Positions 1-5,256 of a stretch of DNA of 5,256 nucleotides are shown here, piece after piece. The stretch is from the NCBI GenBank assembly GCA_903901375.1, contig CAIUQV010000499.1:1-5256 (forward strand), given 5' to 3'. This DNA comes from an uncultured Ignavibacteriota bacterium. Lineage in GTDB: Bacteria; Bacteroidota; Ignavibacteria; Tepidaquicellales; Tepidaquicellaceae. Positions within the stretch are counted from its first letter, which is position 1; each line of letters begins with the position of its first letter. The notes under the pieces were generated by a model, which did not search any database, was not told where the DNA came from, and worked only from the letters and a program-made list of their open reading frames with translations. A program made the position numbers and the translations under genes.

Positions 1-120
1 CCAGAAGAAAGTGCTAAATTTAGTTGGCACTACTATAATTATAATTATAGTGATGGTATATCTCTGTGGAGGCAAATAATAGATTTTGTTTATAATAATA
101 ATTATTTCTTATCTCATTGA
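1..120 (+). CDS. Possible 3' end of an unidentified plus-strand gene, converging on nuoF
   Basis: Frame 1 is open from the window edge to a TGA at 118-120 and encodes 39 residues rich in Tyr, Asn and Trp (for example FSWHYYNYNYSDGISLW). If real, it is the C-terminus of a gene starting outside the window, and it overlaps the nuoF 3' end by 12 bp in convergent orientation. I do not recognise the protein. The support is weak: the stretch is AT-rich and low in complexity. Plus frame 2 is also open to a TAA at 77-79 and would give a hydrophobic, membrane-helix-like tail. One minus-strand frame is open as well. No start codon or domain can be used to choose between them. Confidence 0.3.
   Translation, partial: PEESAKFSWHYYNYNYSDGISLWRQIIDFVYNNNYFLSH
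32..51. repeat. 20-bp perfect AT palindrome
   Basis: Positions 32-51 are a perfect palindrome made of A/T except for one outer C/G pair, built from repeated ATAATT steps. It lies beyond the nuoF stop codon, where a terminator might be expected. It has no GC-rich stem and no T-tract on either side, so I do not call it a terminator. It may simply reflect Tyr/Asn codon repetition in an overlapping gene or low-complexity sequence. Nearby, positions 62-69 hold a lone CTCTGTGG, the reverse complement of the core of the repeats found elsewhere in this window. Confidence 0.4.
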
Positions 121-1395
121 ATGAACTTTGTTCAATACCGGAACCTGAACATCGTCTTTAGAAACACGTGCTTCAAAGTCAGCGCGGAACTTCTTGATAG
201 TCCATTTAACCGGCCAGGCAGCTGCATCACCGAGAGCACAGATTGTGTTTCCTTCAATGTTAAGTGCTACAGATGTGAGTAAGTCAAGGTCGCTAATTCT
301 TCCGTGACCTGCATCAATTCTATTAAGAATTCTTAAAAGCCATCCTGTTCCTTCGCGGCAGGGAGTACATTGTCCGCAGGATTCGTGATAATAAAACTTT
401 GCTATACGGATTAACACTTTAAGCAAATCAGTATCTTCATTCATCACCATAACACCCGCAGTACCGATTGAAGAACCGAATTCCTTAAGACTTTCATTAT
501 CCATTTTTGCAGTCAAACATTCTTCAGGTGTAAGTGGGGGCATAGAAGAGCCGCCGGGAATAACCATCTTAATTTTCTTGCCGTCAAGAACGCCGCCGCA
601 AACATCGTTGATAATTGTCATTAAAGGCGTACCTGTTGGGAGTTCATACACACCGGGTTTATTAACGTGTCCGCTGACTCCGAACAATAAAGTGCCCGGA
701 TGCTTAGGCTCGCCTATTTGTGTAAACCATTCAGCACCGTTCTTAATAATCTCAGGAATGTTTGCAAGTGTTTCGATATTGTTGATAGTAGTCGGACACC
801 CCCATAGGCCGTAGGCTGCCGGGAAAGGAGGTTTAACTCTCGGGTAACCGCGTTTACCTTCAACGGAATTCATTAAAGCTGATTCCTCGCCGCAGATGTA
901 TGCACCTGCACCTCTGTGAATGTAAATATCAGTAGAAAATTCAGAACCAAAAATATTCTTTCCGATATAACCTTTTTTATAAGCATCGTCAAGAGCGTCC
1001 TGCAAAAGATTTATCCATTTGAAATATTCACCACGGATATATACGTATGCAGCTTTTATTCCCATCGCATAGCAGGCAAGTAAAACACCTTCTATAAACT
1101 GATGCGGATTTTTTTCAAATATTTCCCTGTCTTTAAAACTGCCGGGTTCAGATTCGTCACCATTACAGCAAAGATATTTTGGTTTATCAGTCTGCTTAGG
1201 CATAAAGGTCCACTTCAAACCTGTAGGAAAGCAGGCACCTCCGCGACCACGAAGGTTTGAATTCTTAACGACGGTGGTTACATCGTCAGGGCTCATTTCT
1301 TTCAGAGCTTTACGAATGGACTGGTATCCGCCGTTTGCTTCGTAGACATCGAGCTTGTGTAAATCGGGTATATCTTTTAAAATTATTTTAGTCAT
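109..1395 (-). CDS. nuoF: NADH-quinone oxidoreductase subunit F (complex I, NADH/FMN-binding)
   Basis: The 428-residue product is full length for NuoF. NuoF binds NADH and FMN at the tip of the peripheral arm of complex I and passes electrons into the Fe-S chain on the cytoplasmic side. The glycine-rich nucleotide loop is at about residues 49-62 (LRGRGGACFPTGLKW region). The FMN-site segments are NGDESEPGSFKDR (78-90) and ICGEESALMNSVEGKRGYPR (167-186). The 4Fe-4S (N3) ligands are C340, C343 and C346 (ESCGQCTPCREGTGW) with C386 (TICALGD). The ATG at 1395 gives the expected N-terminus. The leader is A-rich without a clear Shine-Dalgarno. The gene is cut off from its partner nuoE by an 853-nt insertion carrying a GxxExxY gene and tandem repeats, the last of which ends 32 nt before the start codon. 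Cys55 replaces the Gly usual in the GRGGxGFPTG loop. No nuoG with an ATG start follows before the window edge. Confidence 0.98.
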   Translation of the reverse strand: MTKIILKDIPDLHKLDVYEANGGYQSIRKALKEMSPDDVTTVVKNSNLRGRGGACFPTGLKWTFMPKQTDKPKYLCCNGDESEPGSFKDREIFEKNPHQFIEGVLLACYAMGIKAAYVYIRGEYFKWINLLQDALDDAYKKGYIGKNIFGSEFSTDIYIHRGAGAYICGEESALMNSVEGKRGYPRVKPPFPAAYGLWGCPTTINNIETLANIPEIIKNGAEWFTQIGEPKHPGTLLFGVSGHVNKPGVYELPTGTPLMTIINDVCGGVLDGKKIKMVIPGGSSMPPLTPEECLTAKMDNESLKEFGSSIGTAGVMVMNEDTDLLKVLIRIAKFYYHESCGQCTPCREGTGWLLRILNRIDAGHGRISDLDLLTSVALNIEGNTICALGDAAAWPVKWTIKKFRADFEARVSKDDVQVPVLNKVHSMR

Positions 1396-1425
1396 AATAT
1401 TGAATTATCTTTTTTAGTATTTCTT

Positions 1426-1750
1426 CACCACAGAGCACACAGAGTTCACAGAGATAAAAACATTTAAAGTGCTATATAGTTTTCTTACCACAGAGAACAC
1501 TGAGTTCACAGAGCTAAAAATGTAAAACTATTATATAGCTTTCTTACCACAGAGCACACTGAACACACAGAGATAAAAACGTAAAAAATATTTTATAGTT
1601 TTCTTACCACAGAGAACACTGAGTTCACAGAGATATAAACGTCATAAATATTATAATTTTCTTACCACAGAGAACACTGAGTTCACAGAGCTAAAAAATG
1701 TAAAACTATTATATAGCTTTCTTACCACAGAGCGCACAGAGTTCACAGAG
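1426..1750. repeat. Six-copy tandem array, 58-60 bp unit with CACAGAG cores
   Basis: Six copies of a 26-nt conserved block start at 1428, 1488, 1547, 1607, 1665 and 1725, so the period is 60, 59, 60, 58 and 60 bp. Each block is itself about three CACAGAG-like heptamers on a 9-nt step (CCACAGAG, nnCACAGAG or nnCACTGAG, nnCACAGAG). Copies 2-6 are preceded by TTTTCTTA or TTTCTTA. The intervening ~33 nt are AT-rich and homologous between units. Units 2 and 5 are identical except for one A. The array occupies the untranslated gap between the GxxExxY gene and nuoF, ending 32 nt before the nuoF start. Its function is unknown. It would be transcribed if nuoE and nuoF still share a message. Confidence 0.95.
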
Positions 1751-1784
1751 CTATTTTAATAAAAGAACTTATAACAACCTTAAA

Positions 1785-2156
1785 TCAAACTACTCTTCTT
1801 TTAACTCCGTCTATTAAATACTTTACATTAAAATTAATTAATAAACCTGTGTGAATTCCTGACAATTTTAAATATGAAATCAATTGTGCTTCATGAACAG
1901 GTTTCAGAATTTCGACTGATTTCAATTCAATTATTACAGAGTTTTCAACTAATAAATCTATAACTAAATTAGATTCCAGCTTTTTACTTTTATATATTAA
2001 TGGAATGCTCTTTTGTCTTTCTACAAATAACCCATTATTTAACAATTCGTAATGCAAACATTCCTCATATACACTTTCTAATAAACCCGGACCCAAATTC
2101 TTATGAACCTCGATGGCATATCCAATAATCTTGTCTGTTAATTGGTCTTTATCCAA
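1785..2156 (-). CDS. GxxExxY protein (putative PD-(D/E)XK nuclease-like fold)
   Basis: The 123-residue product has the family's signature: LGPGLLESVYEECL at 21-34 contains G24-x-x-E27-x-x-Y30. A PD-(D/E)XK-like core follows, with D67 in VIDLLVEN, E77-L-K79 in IIELKS, and Q91-x3-Y95 (QLISY). The length is typical for the family (about 120-130 residues). These features support a restriction-endonuclease-like fold; the biological role of the family is not established as far as I know. The start appears to be TTG at 2156: between the upstream in-frame TAG (2193-2195) and the conserved core there is no ATG or GTG, and this TTG gives the usual N-terminal length. The gene lies between nuoE and nuoF on the same strand but is functionally unrelated to complex I. 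It is flanked by one inverted CACAGAG repeat upstream and six copies downstream. It is probably an accessory gene spread with those repeats. Confidence 0.9.
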   Translation of the reverse strand: MDKDQLTDKIIGYAIEVHKNLGPGLLESVYEECLHYELLNNGLFVERQKSIPLIYKSKKLESNLVIDLLVENSVIIELKSVEILKPVHEAQLISYLKLSGIHTGLLINFNVKYLIDGVKRRVV

Positions 2157-2201
2157 TATACTATAAATTAAAATCTGTCTTTTTCTTTTTACCTAAAATC
2201 T

Positions 2202-2227
2202 CTCTGTGTTCTCTGTGAACTCTGTGG
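2202..2227 (-). repeat. Single inverted copy of the 26-nt CACAGAG repeat block
   Basis: On the plus strand this reads CTCTGTG three times on a 9-nt step and ends in GG, so it is the reverse complement of the blocks in the array at 1426-1750. It lies 21 nt after the nuoE stop codon and about 45 nt upstream of the GxxExxY start. Its two dinucleotide spacers are TT then AA on the minus strand, whereas array copies 2, 4 and 5 have AA then TT. Either arrangement allows a small GAAC/GTTC stem around a 5-nt loop. Confidence 0.9.
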
Positions 2228-2248
2228 TAATTTCTCTTTAAATCAAAA

Positions 2249-2731
2249 TTAATGGGAGTTTTTGAAATCCTCGATAAGTTTGCCGAAGCTTTCTACACTA
2301 AGGTTTTCATAATACTCTTTATTGTTTACCTGAATCATTGGTGCAGTTCCGCAGGAACCGAGGCACTCTACTTCTTCGATTGTGAATAATCCGTCTTTGG
2401 TTGTTTCGTTATTACTGATGCCGAGTTTTTCAGACGCATATTTATACAAATCATAACCGCCGCGAAGCATACAGGAAACGTTTGTACAAATCTGAAGATG
2501 ATACTTCCCTCTCGGCTGTTTGTTGAACATTGTATAAAATGTAACGACGCCGAGAATGTGTTCATAGTTTATTTTCAGCAAATCACCTACATACCTCATA
2601 GATTCTTCTGATATCCATCCTTCTTTTTCCTGAACCATCCATAACACCGGGAGAAGTGCTGCCTGCGCCTGTGGATAGCGGGATTTAATTTCTTCGACTT
2701 TCTTTAATTCTTCTTCGTTGAATAATGACAT
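2249..2731 (-). CDS. nuoE: NADH-quinone oxidoreductase subunit E (complex I, 2Fe-2S)
   Basis: The 160-residue product is the thioredoxin-like 2Fe-2S (N1a) subunit of the NADH dehydrogenase module, which pairs with NuoF. The N-terminal helical part includes LLPVLWMVQEKEGWI (26-40) and the family segment GVVTFYTMFNKQPRGKYHLQ (61-80). The four cluster ligands are C82 and C87 (ICTNVSC) and C123 and C127 (VECLGSCGTAPM), the normal Cx4C...Cx3C spacing. I chose ATG at 2731, giving MSLFNEEELKK. An in-frame codon 60 nt further upstream would add residues that read through the nuoD 3' end in another frame and have no family counterpart. The chosen start leaves 19 nt after the nuoD stop, fitting an operon, with no clear Shine-Dalgarno. 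Downstream, an accessory GxxExxY gene and repeats stand between it and nuoF. Confidence 0.97.
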   Translation of the reverse strand: MSLFNEEELKKVEEIKSRYPQAQAALLPVLWMVQEKEGWISEESMRYVGDLLKINYEHILGVVTFYTMFNKQPRGKYHLQICTNVSCMLRGGYDLYKYASEKLGISNNETTKDGLFTIEEVECLGSCGTAPMIQVNNKEYYENLSVESFGKLIEDFKNSH

Positions 2732-2750
2732 CTTATAATAAAATTTTAAT

Positions 2751-4028
2751 TTACTTGTCTGCTTCACCCATAACTGGGTCAAGTCCGCCAATGATTACTA
2801 CTGAATCTGATATGAATGCATCCTTCAGCATCACAGGTATTCCCTGTAGATTGCTGAATGACGGAGAACGGATTTTCATCCTGAAAGGATGACCACTGCC
2901 ATCGCTTATGATATAAAATCCAAGTTCACCTTTTGATGATTCTATAGCTGAATACGATTCTCCGACAGGAGGATTCTGTCCAAAGTTTATGAGCATAAAA
3001 TCGTGAATGAGTTCTTCCATCTTTGTGTAAATCTTATCTTTTCGCGGAAGTGCTTTCTTTGGAGACAAAGCATTCACAAGTCCGCCCGGAAGATTATCCA
3101 GACACTGGCGAATAATTTTTACTGATTCATACATTTCCTGAAAACGTACCCAGAATCTGGCAAGACAGTCACTGTCAGTTGCAGTAACAACATCGAAATC
3201 CATTTTGTCGTATACCAAATACGGTTCATCCCTTCTTAAATCACTGGCTACGCCTGCTGCACGTAGAATCGGTCCGTTAATACCATAATCAATAATATCT
3301 TCTTTAGACATATATCCGATACCTTCAAGACGATTAACAAATATTTTATTACGCTCAATAATATCTCTCATCTCTTTAAGGTAGCCTGGAAACTCATCAA
3401 TAAATTTTCTTGTAGCAGCAATTGCTTCGTCTGAAATATCGTTTGCAACACCGCCAATGCGGGCATAGGAAGTAGTGAAACGTACTCCAACAAACATATC
3501 ATATATATCGAGAATTTTTTCGCGTTCGCGCATACACCAGAGGAAAGGAGTTAAACCGCCGCTATCCATTGTTGTAGTACCGTATGCAATAAGGTGTGAC
3601 TGAATTCTTCCGAGTTCAGAACAGATAGTTCTTAAGTATGTAGCTCTTTCCGGAACTTCAAGATTAATAAGTTTCTCAACTGCAAGAGTAAATGCAATGT
3701 TGTTTGAAATAGGCTGGAGATAATCGAGCCTGTCTGTGTGAGGAATAAATTCATGATACGACATATTCTCTGCAAGTTTTTCATATCCTCTGTGAAGGTA
3801 GCCAAGGTCAGGAACAATTCTTTTAATAGTTTCTCCGTCGAGAGTAATTAAAAGTCTCAGAACACCGTGAGTGGCAGGGTGCTGAGGACCCATATTCAGA
3901 ACCATTTCATTCTCAAGAACATCATCAAACTCGATGCTTAAATCCTGATTCTCCAGAGCGTCAAGAATTTTTGACCTTGGAATATCAGAATCTTTCTCTT
4001 TCATTTTTTCAAAAACTGATTGCGACAT
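2751..4028 (-). CDS. nuoD: NADH-quinone oxidoreductase subunit D (complex I, 49-kDa type)
   Basis: The 425-residue product is the quinone-site subunit of the connecting module, related to [NiFe]-hydrogenase large subunits but without their metal-binding CxxC pairs. The family landmarks are NMGPQHPATHGVLRLL (45-60), GYLHRGYEKLAE (77-88), HTDRLDYLQP (97-106), the central ELGRIQSHLIAYG (138-150), and the C-terminal RSPSFSNLQGIPVML (387-401) with GGLDPVMGEADK (414-425). H54 and Y103 correspond to the His and Tyr that contact the quinone head group in studied enzymes (by motif alignment, from memory). I chose ATG at 4028 (MSQSVFEKMK). A TTG two codons earlier (4034) is possible but less likely. 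It is 15 nt after nuoC and 19 nt before nuoE, so it is cotranscribed with both. NuoC and NuoD are separate here, not fused as in E. coli. Confidence 0.98.
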   Translation of the reverse strand: MSQSVFEKMKEKDSDIPRSKILDALENQDLSIEFDDVLENEMVLNMGPQHPATHGVLRLLITLDGETIKRIVPDLGYLHRGYEKLAENMSYHEFIPHTDRLDYLQPISNNIAFTLAVEKLINLEVPERATYLRTICSELGRIQSHLIAYGTTTMDSGGLTPFLWCMREREKILDIYDMFVGVRFTTSYARIGGVANDISDEAIAATRKFIDEFPGYLKEMRDIIERNKIFVNRLEGIGYMSKEDIIDYGINGPILRAAGVASDLRRDEPYLVYDKMDFDVVTATDSDCLARFWVRFQEMYESVKIIRQCLDNLPGGLVNALSPKKALPRKDKIYTKMEELIHDFMLINFGQNPPVGESYSAIESSKGELGFYIISDGSGHPFRMKIRSPSFSNLQGIPVMLKDAFISDSVVIIGGLDPVMGEADK

Positions 4029-4043
4029 ATACAATAAATTATA

Positions 4044-4520
4044 TTATTTCTTTGGTAAATATAATGAACCCGGAATACCCATAAGCGGAAAATCTTTTCT
4101 AAGCGGATAGTATTCAAACTCTTCGGGCATATAAATTCTTCTTAAATCGGGATGGTCTATAAACTTAATACCAACCATATCATAAGCTTCCCTTTCAAAC
4201 CAGTTAGCACCTTTCCAGATGCCCGTCAGCGAAGGGGTTTCAGGGTTTTTGGTATCGAGAAGAACCTTTACGAATAACCTGTCTTTATACTTAAGTGAAT
4301 AAAGACTGTAAATAATTTCAAACCTGTTCTTCTTCTGAAACCTGTCAACTCCTACCGCATCTTTGCACATTTCGAAAGATATTTCTTCGTCATTCTTAAG
4401 CACTTTACAAACATCCAGAACCTTATCGGGGGTTGTGATAATACCCGGAGTTCCGTTTACGTCATAAAATTCTACGGAGAAATCTTTCAGTTTCTCCTGA
4501 AATAATGTAAGTCTGTCCAT
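4044..4520 (-). CDS. nuoC: NADH-quinone oxidoreductase subunit C (complex I, 30-kDa type)
   Basis: The 158-residue product is the peripheral-arm subunit that packs against NuoD near the quinone-binding module. The C-terminal signature is complete: ANWFEREAYDMVGIKF (105-120), HPDLRRIYMP (123-132) and YYPLRKDFPLMG (137-148). I chose ATG at 4520 (MDRLTLFQEK). An in-frame ATG at 4592 would add 24 hydrophobic residues resembling a membrane helix, which is unexpected for this cytoplasmic subunit and would run into the AT-rich intergenic sequence, so I regard it as a chance extension. This is the first gene of the minus-strand complex I group in the window. A promoter presumably lies between 4521 and about 4620, but I could not identify convincing elements. 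nuoB, often the upstream neighbour, is absent; the next gene points the other way. Confidence 0.96.
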   Translation of the reverse strand: MDRLTLFQEKLKDFSVEFYDVNGTPGIITTPDKVLDVCKVLKNDEEISFEMCKDAVGVDRFQKKNRFEIIYSLYSLKYKDRLFVKVLLDTKNPETPSLTGIWKGANWFEREAYDMVGIKFIDHPDLRRIYMPEEFEYYPLRKDFPLMGIPGSLYLPKK

Positions 4521-4977
4521 ATAATAAATTTGTTGAAAATAAAAAATAGCGGCACTAATAAAAATAACAAAAAGAGGGCAAGGAAAATTCAATAAAAGGG
4601 GATTATTTGCAGGATTAGGCTCACAGAGACCACAGAGGATTCAAGAGATCACTGAGAAAAGATTTTTTCAGGTAAAGAGATATACATTTAAGATAATGTG
4701 AATTAATTTAATGTATAAAGATTATTCACCACGAGAGAACACAGAGCACACAGAGAAGAAATTTTTCAGGCAAAGAGATAAAACGGAGATAAACATTTAC
4801 AGATAATGTGAATAAATTTAATGAATAGAGATTATTCACCACGAGAGAACACAGAGCGCACAGAGAAGAAATTTTTCAGGCAAAGAGATAAAACAGAAAT
4901 AGACTTTTACATAGAATGCGAATAGATTTAATGAATTTTGTGAAGAGAACTTATGTTATTAGAACAAAACAACAACA
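4521..4977. other. Divergent intergenic region between nuoC and the sugar-dehydrogenase-like gene
   Basis: This 457-nt stretch separates two divergent genes and must hold promoters for both. I see no convincing gene. About 100 nt next to nuoC (4521-4620) is AT-rich and unremarkable. Positions 4621-4940 are tandem repeats. The last ~37 nt before the plus-strand gene form an A-rich leader ending AACAAAACAACAACA directly before the ATG, without a Shine-Dalgarno. A partial match to the Bacteroidota -7 box (TAnnTTTG) occurs at 4933-4940 as GAATTTTG, but no TTG lies at the matching -33 distance, so I do not call it as a promoter. Confidence 0.8.
4621..4940. repeat. Three-copy tandem repeat, 110-bp unit with CACAGAG cores
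   Basis: Two well-matched units (4721-4830 and 4831-4940) have an exact period of 110 bp. Both begin ATTATTCACCACGAGAGAAC and continue with CACAGAG cores and a shared AGAAGAAATTTTTCAGGCAA segment. A diverged first unit (4621-4720) lacks about 10-12 nt in the middle but keeps the TTTTTCAGG and AGATAATGTGAAT segments. The head of each unit contains CACAGAG-like heptamers on a 9-nt step (4622-4637, 4729-4755, 4839-4865), the same core and step as the array near nuoF, in the same plus-strand orientation. The rest of the unit differs from the 58-60 bp array. The third copy diverges towards its right end. The function is unknown. Confidence 0.92.
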
Positions 4978-5256
4978 ATGAAAATGAAAAAAACATTTAC
5001 AACAGTAATATTGCTATTGCTGATAAATCTTGCGTATGCGCAAAATCCTAATATCACGCTAACTGACGCATTTCCAAACCTAACTTTTACCAGTGCGCTG
5101 CATTTAACACACAGCGGTGACGGGACAAACAGGATATTCGTTGTTCAGCAGAACGGAAAGATTATAGTTTTACCTAATGACTCTAACGCCACAGTTTCAC
5201 AGACAAAAACATTCCTTGATATATCAAATAAGATTTCATCATCCTCAGGTGAACAG
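4978..5256 (+). CDS. Exported PQQ-type sugar dehydrogenase-like protein, N-terminal part
   Basis: Ninety-three codons are present and the gene continues past the window edge. Residues 1-21 are a typical Sec signal peptide: MKMKK, then a Leu/Ile-rich core, then LAYA before QN, with cleavage expected after A21. The mature start, DAFPNLTFTSALHLTHSGDG (30-49) followed by NRIFVVQQNGKI (51-62) and FLDISNKISSSSGEQ (79-93), matches the first blade of the glucose/sorbosone dehydrogenase family, where SGGEQGLLG commonly comes next. Such proteins are periplasmic or extracellular beta-propellers that may oxidise sugars with PQQ. Activity cannot be judged from this fragment because the catalytic and cofactor residues lie downstream. 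The start is the first of two close ATGs (4978 and 4984). The gene is divergent from nuoC and unrelated to it. In related organisms such proteins may carry C-terminal secretion or surface-anchoring domains, which cannot be seen here. Confidence 0.85.
   Translation, partial: MKMKKTFTTVILLLLINLAYAQNPNITLTDAFPNLTFTSALHLTHSGDGTNRIFVVQQNGKIIVLPNDSNATVSQTKTFLDISNKISSSSGEQ

Larger units (their letters stand above)
1722..2230. mobile_element. Putative repeat-bounded cassette carrying the GxxExxY gene
   Basis: The innermost copy of the tandem array (from 1722) and the inverted copy (to 2230) give the segment perfect 11-bp inverted ends, TTACCACAGAG and CTCTGTGGTAA. These extend to 26-nt blocks matching at 22 of 26 positions when one is reverse complemented. 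The 509-bp segment contains a single gene and sits between nuoE and nuoF, which are normally adjacent. TTTC flanks both ends (1718-1721 and 2231-2234), which could be a short target duplication, but the local sequence is T/C-rich so chance is likely. No transposase is encoded, so this is at most a non-autonomous or unusual element. That it moved as a unit is an inference from the layout. Confidence 0.35.

Noticed and set aside
32..51. Rho-independent terminator for nuoF
   Set aside because: The palindrome is essentially all A/T, with no GC stem and no T-tract after it.
578..814. 78-codon open frame on the plus strand
   Set aside because: It lies wholly inside nuoF on the opposite strand; nuoF has full family motifs, so this is a shadow frame.
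1426..1750. CRISPR array (26-nt repeats with ~33-nt spacers)
   Set aside because: The dimensions resemble CRISPR, but the 'spacers' are homologous to each other, the repeats vary between copies and are internally repetitive, and there are no cas genes.
1426..1750. Coding tandem repeat (60 bp = 20 codons, 9 nt = 3 codons)
   Set aside because: Unit length varies between 58 and 60 bp, so the frame is not kept, and stop codons occur in the AT-rich parts.
1718..2234. TTTC target-site duplication around the cassette
   Set aside because: Four nucleotides in T/C-rich surroundings, and similar TTTC/TTCT runs precede the other array copies, so it cannot be separated from chance.
2368..2565. 65-codon minus-strand open frame inside nuoE
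   Set aside because: It overlaps the conserved Fe-S region of nuoE in another frame and has no recognisable features.
3632..3817. 61-codon minus-strand open frame inside nuoD
   Set aside because: It is a shadow of the conserved N-terminal half of nuoD.
4521..4592. N-terminal hydrophobic extension of nuoC from an upstream ATG
   Set aside because: NuoC is cytoplasmic and normally lacks a membrane helix; the extension looks like translated AT-rich intergenic DNA.
4933..4940. Bacteroidota-type -7 promoter box for the plus-strand gene
   Set aside because: GAATTTTG matches TAnnTTTG only partly and no -33 TTG lies at the right distance.

Overview
The window is AT-rich (roughly 35-40 % GC by eye). 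It carries four respiratory complex I genes on the minus strand, an accessory gene with families of short repeats, and the start of a secreted enzyme gene on the plus strand. No gene has a clear Shine-Dalgarno sequence. Starts are preceded by A/T-rich leaders instead, as is common in Bacteroidota and their relatives. Together with the protein sequences and the repeat/GxxExxY context, this suggests a member of the FCB group, possibly an Ignavibacteria-type or other Bacteroidota-like bacterium. The assignment is an inference from style, not a search result.

Reading the minus strand from right to left, nuoC (4520-4044), nuoD (4028-2751) and nuoE (2731-2249) lie 15 and 19 nt apart, like a tight operon. 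The next complex I gene, nuoF (1395-109), is separated from nuoE by 853 nt. That gap holds a GxxExxY-family gene (2156-1785, apparent TTG start), one inverted CACAGAG-type repeat just after nuoE, and six tandem copies of a 58-60 bp unit with the same core just before nuoF. NuoE and NuoF form the NADH-oxidising tip of complex I together with NuoG, so an insertion between their genes is notable. No ATG-initiated nuoG follows nuoF in the remaining 108 nt, and nuoA/nuoB are not upstream of nuoC, so the complex I genes of this organism appear to be split between loci.

Between nuoC and the divergent plus-strand gene (4521-4977) is a second repeat region: three tandem copies of a 100-110 bp unit that again contains CACAGAG cores on a 9-nt period. 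The plus-strand gene starting at 4978 has a signal peptide and the N-terminus of a glucose/sorbosone dehydrogenase-like (PQQ-type beta-propeller) protein, and it runs off the right edge. At the left edge a short open frame on the plus strand may be the end of another gene converging on nuoF, but the sequence there is low in complexity and the call is weak.

The most interesting element is the repeat-bounded GxxExxY cassette (about 1722-2230, with 11-bp perfect inverted ends), together with the same core motif recurring at three or four places in 5 kb. It looks like a proliferating repeat family, possibly linked to the putative PD-(D/E)XK nuclease-fold protein that it surrounds.
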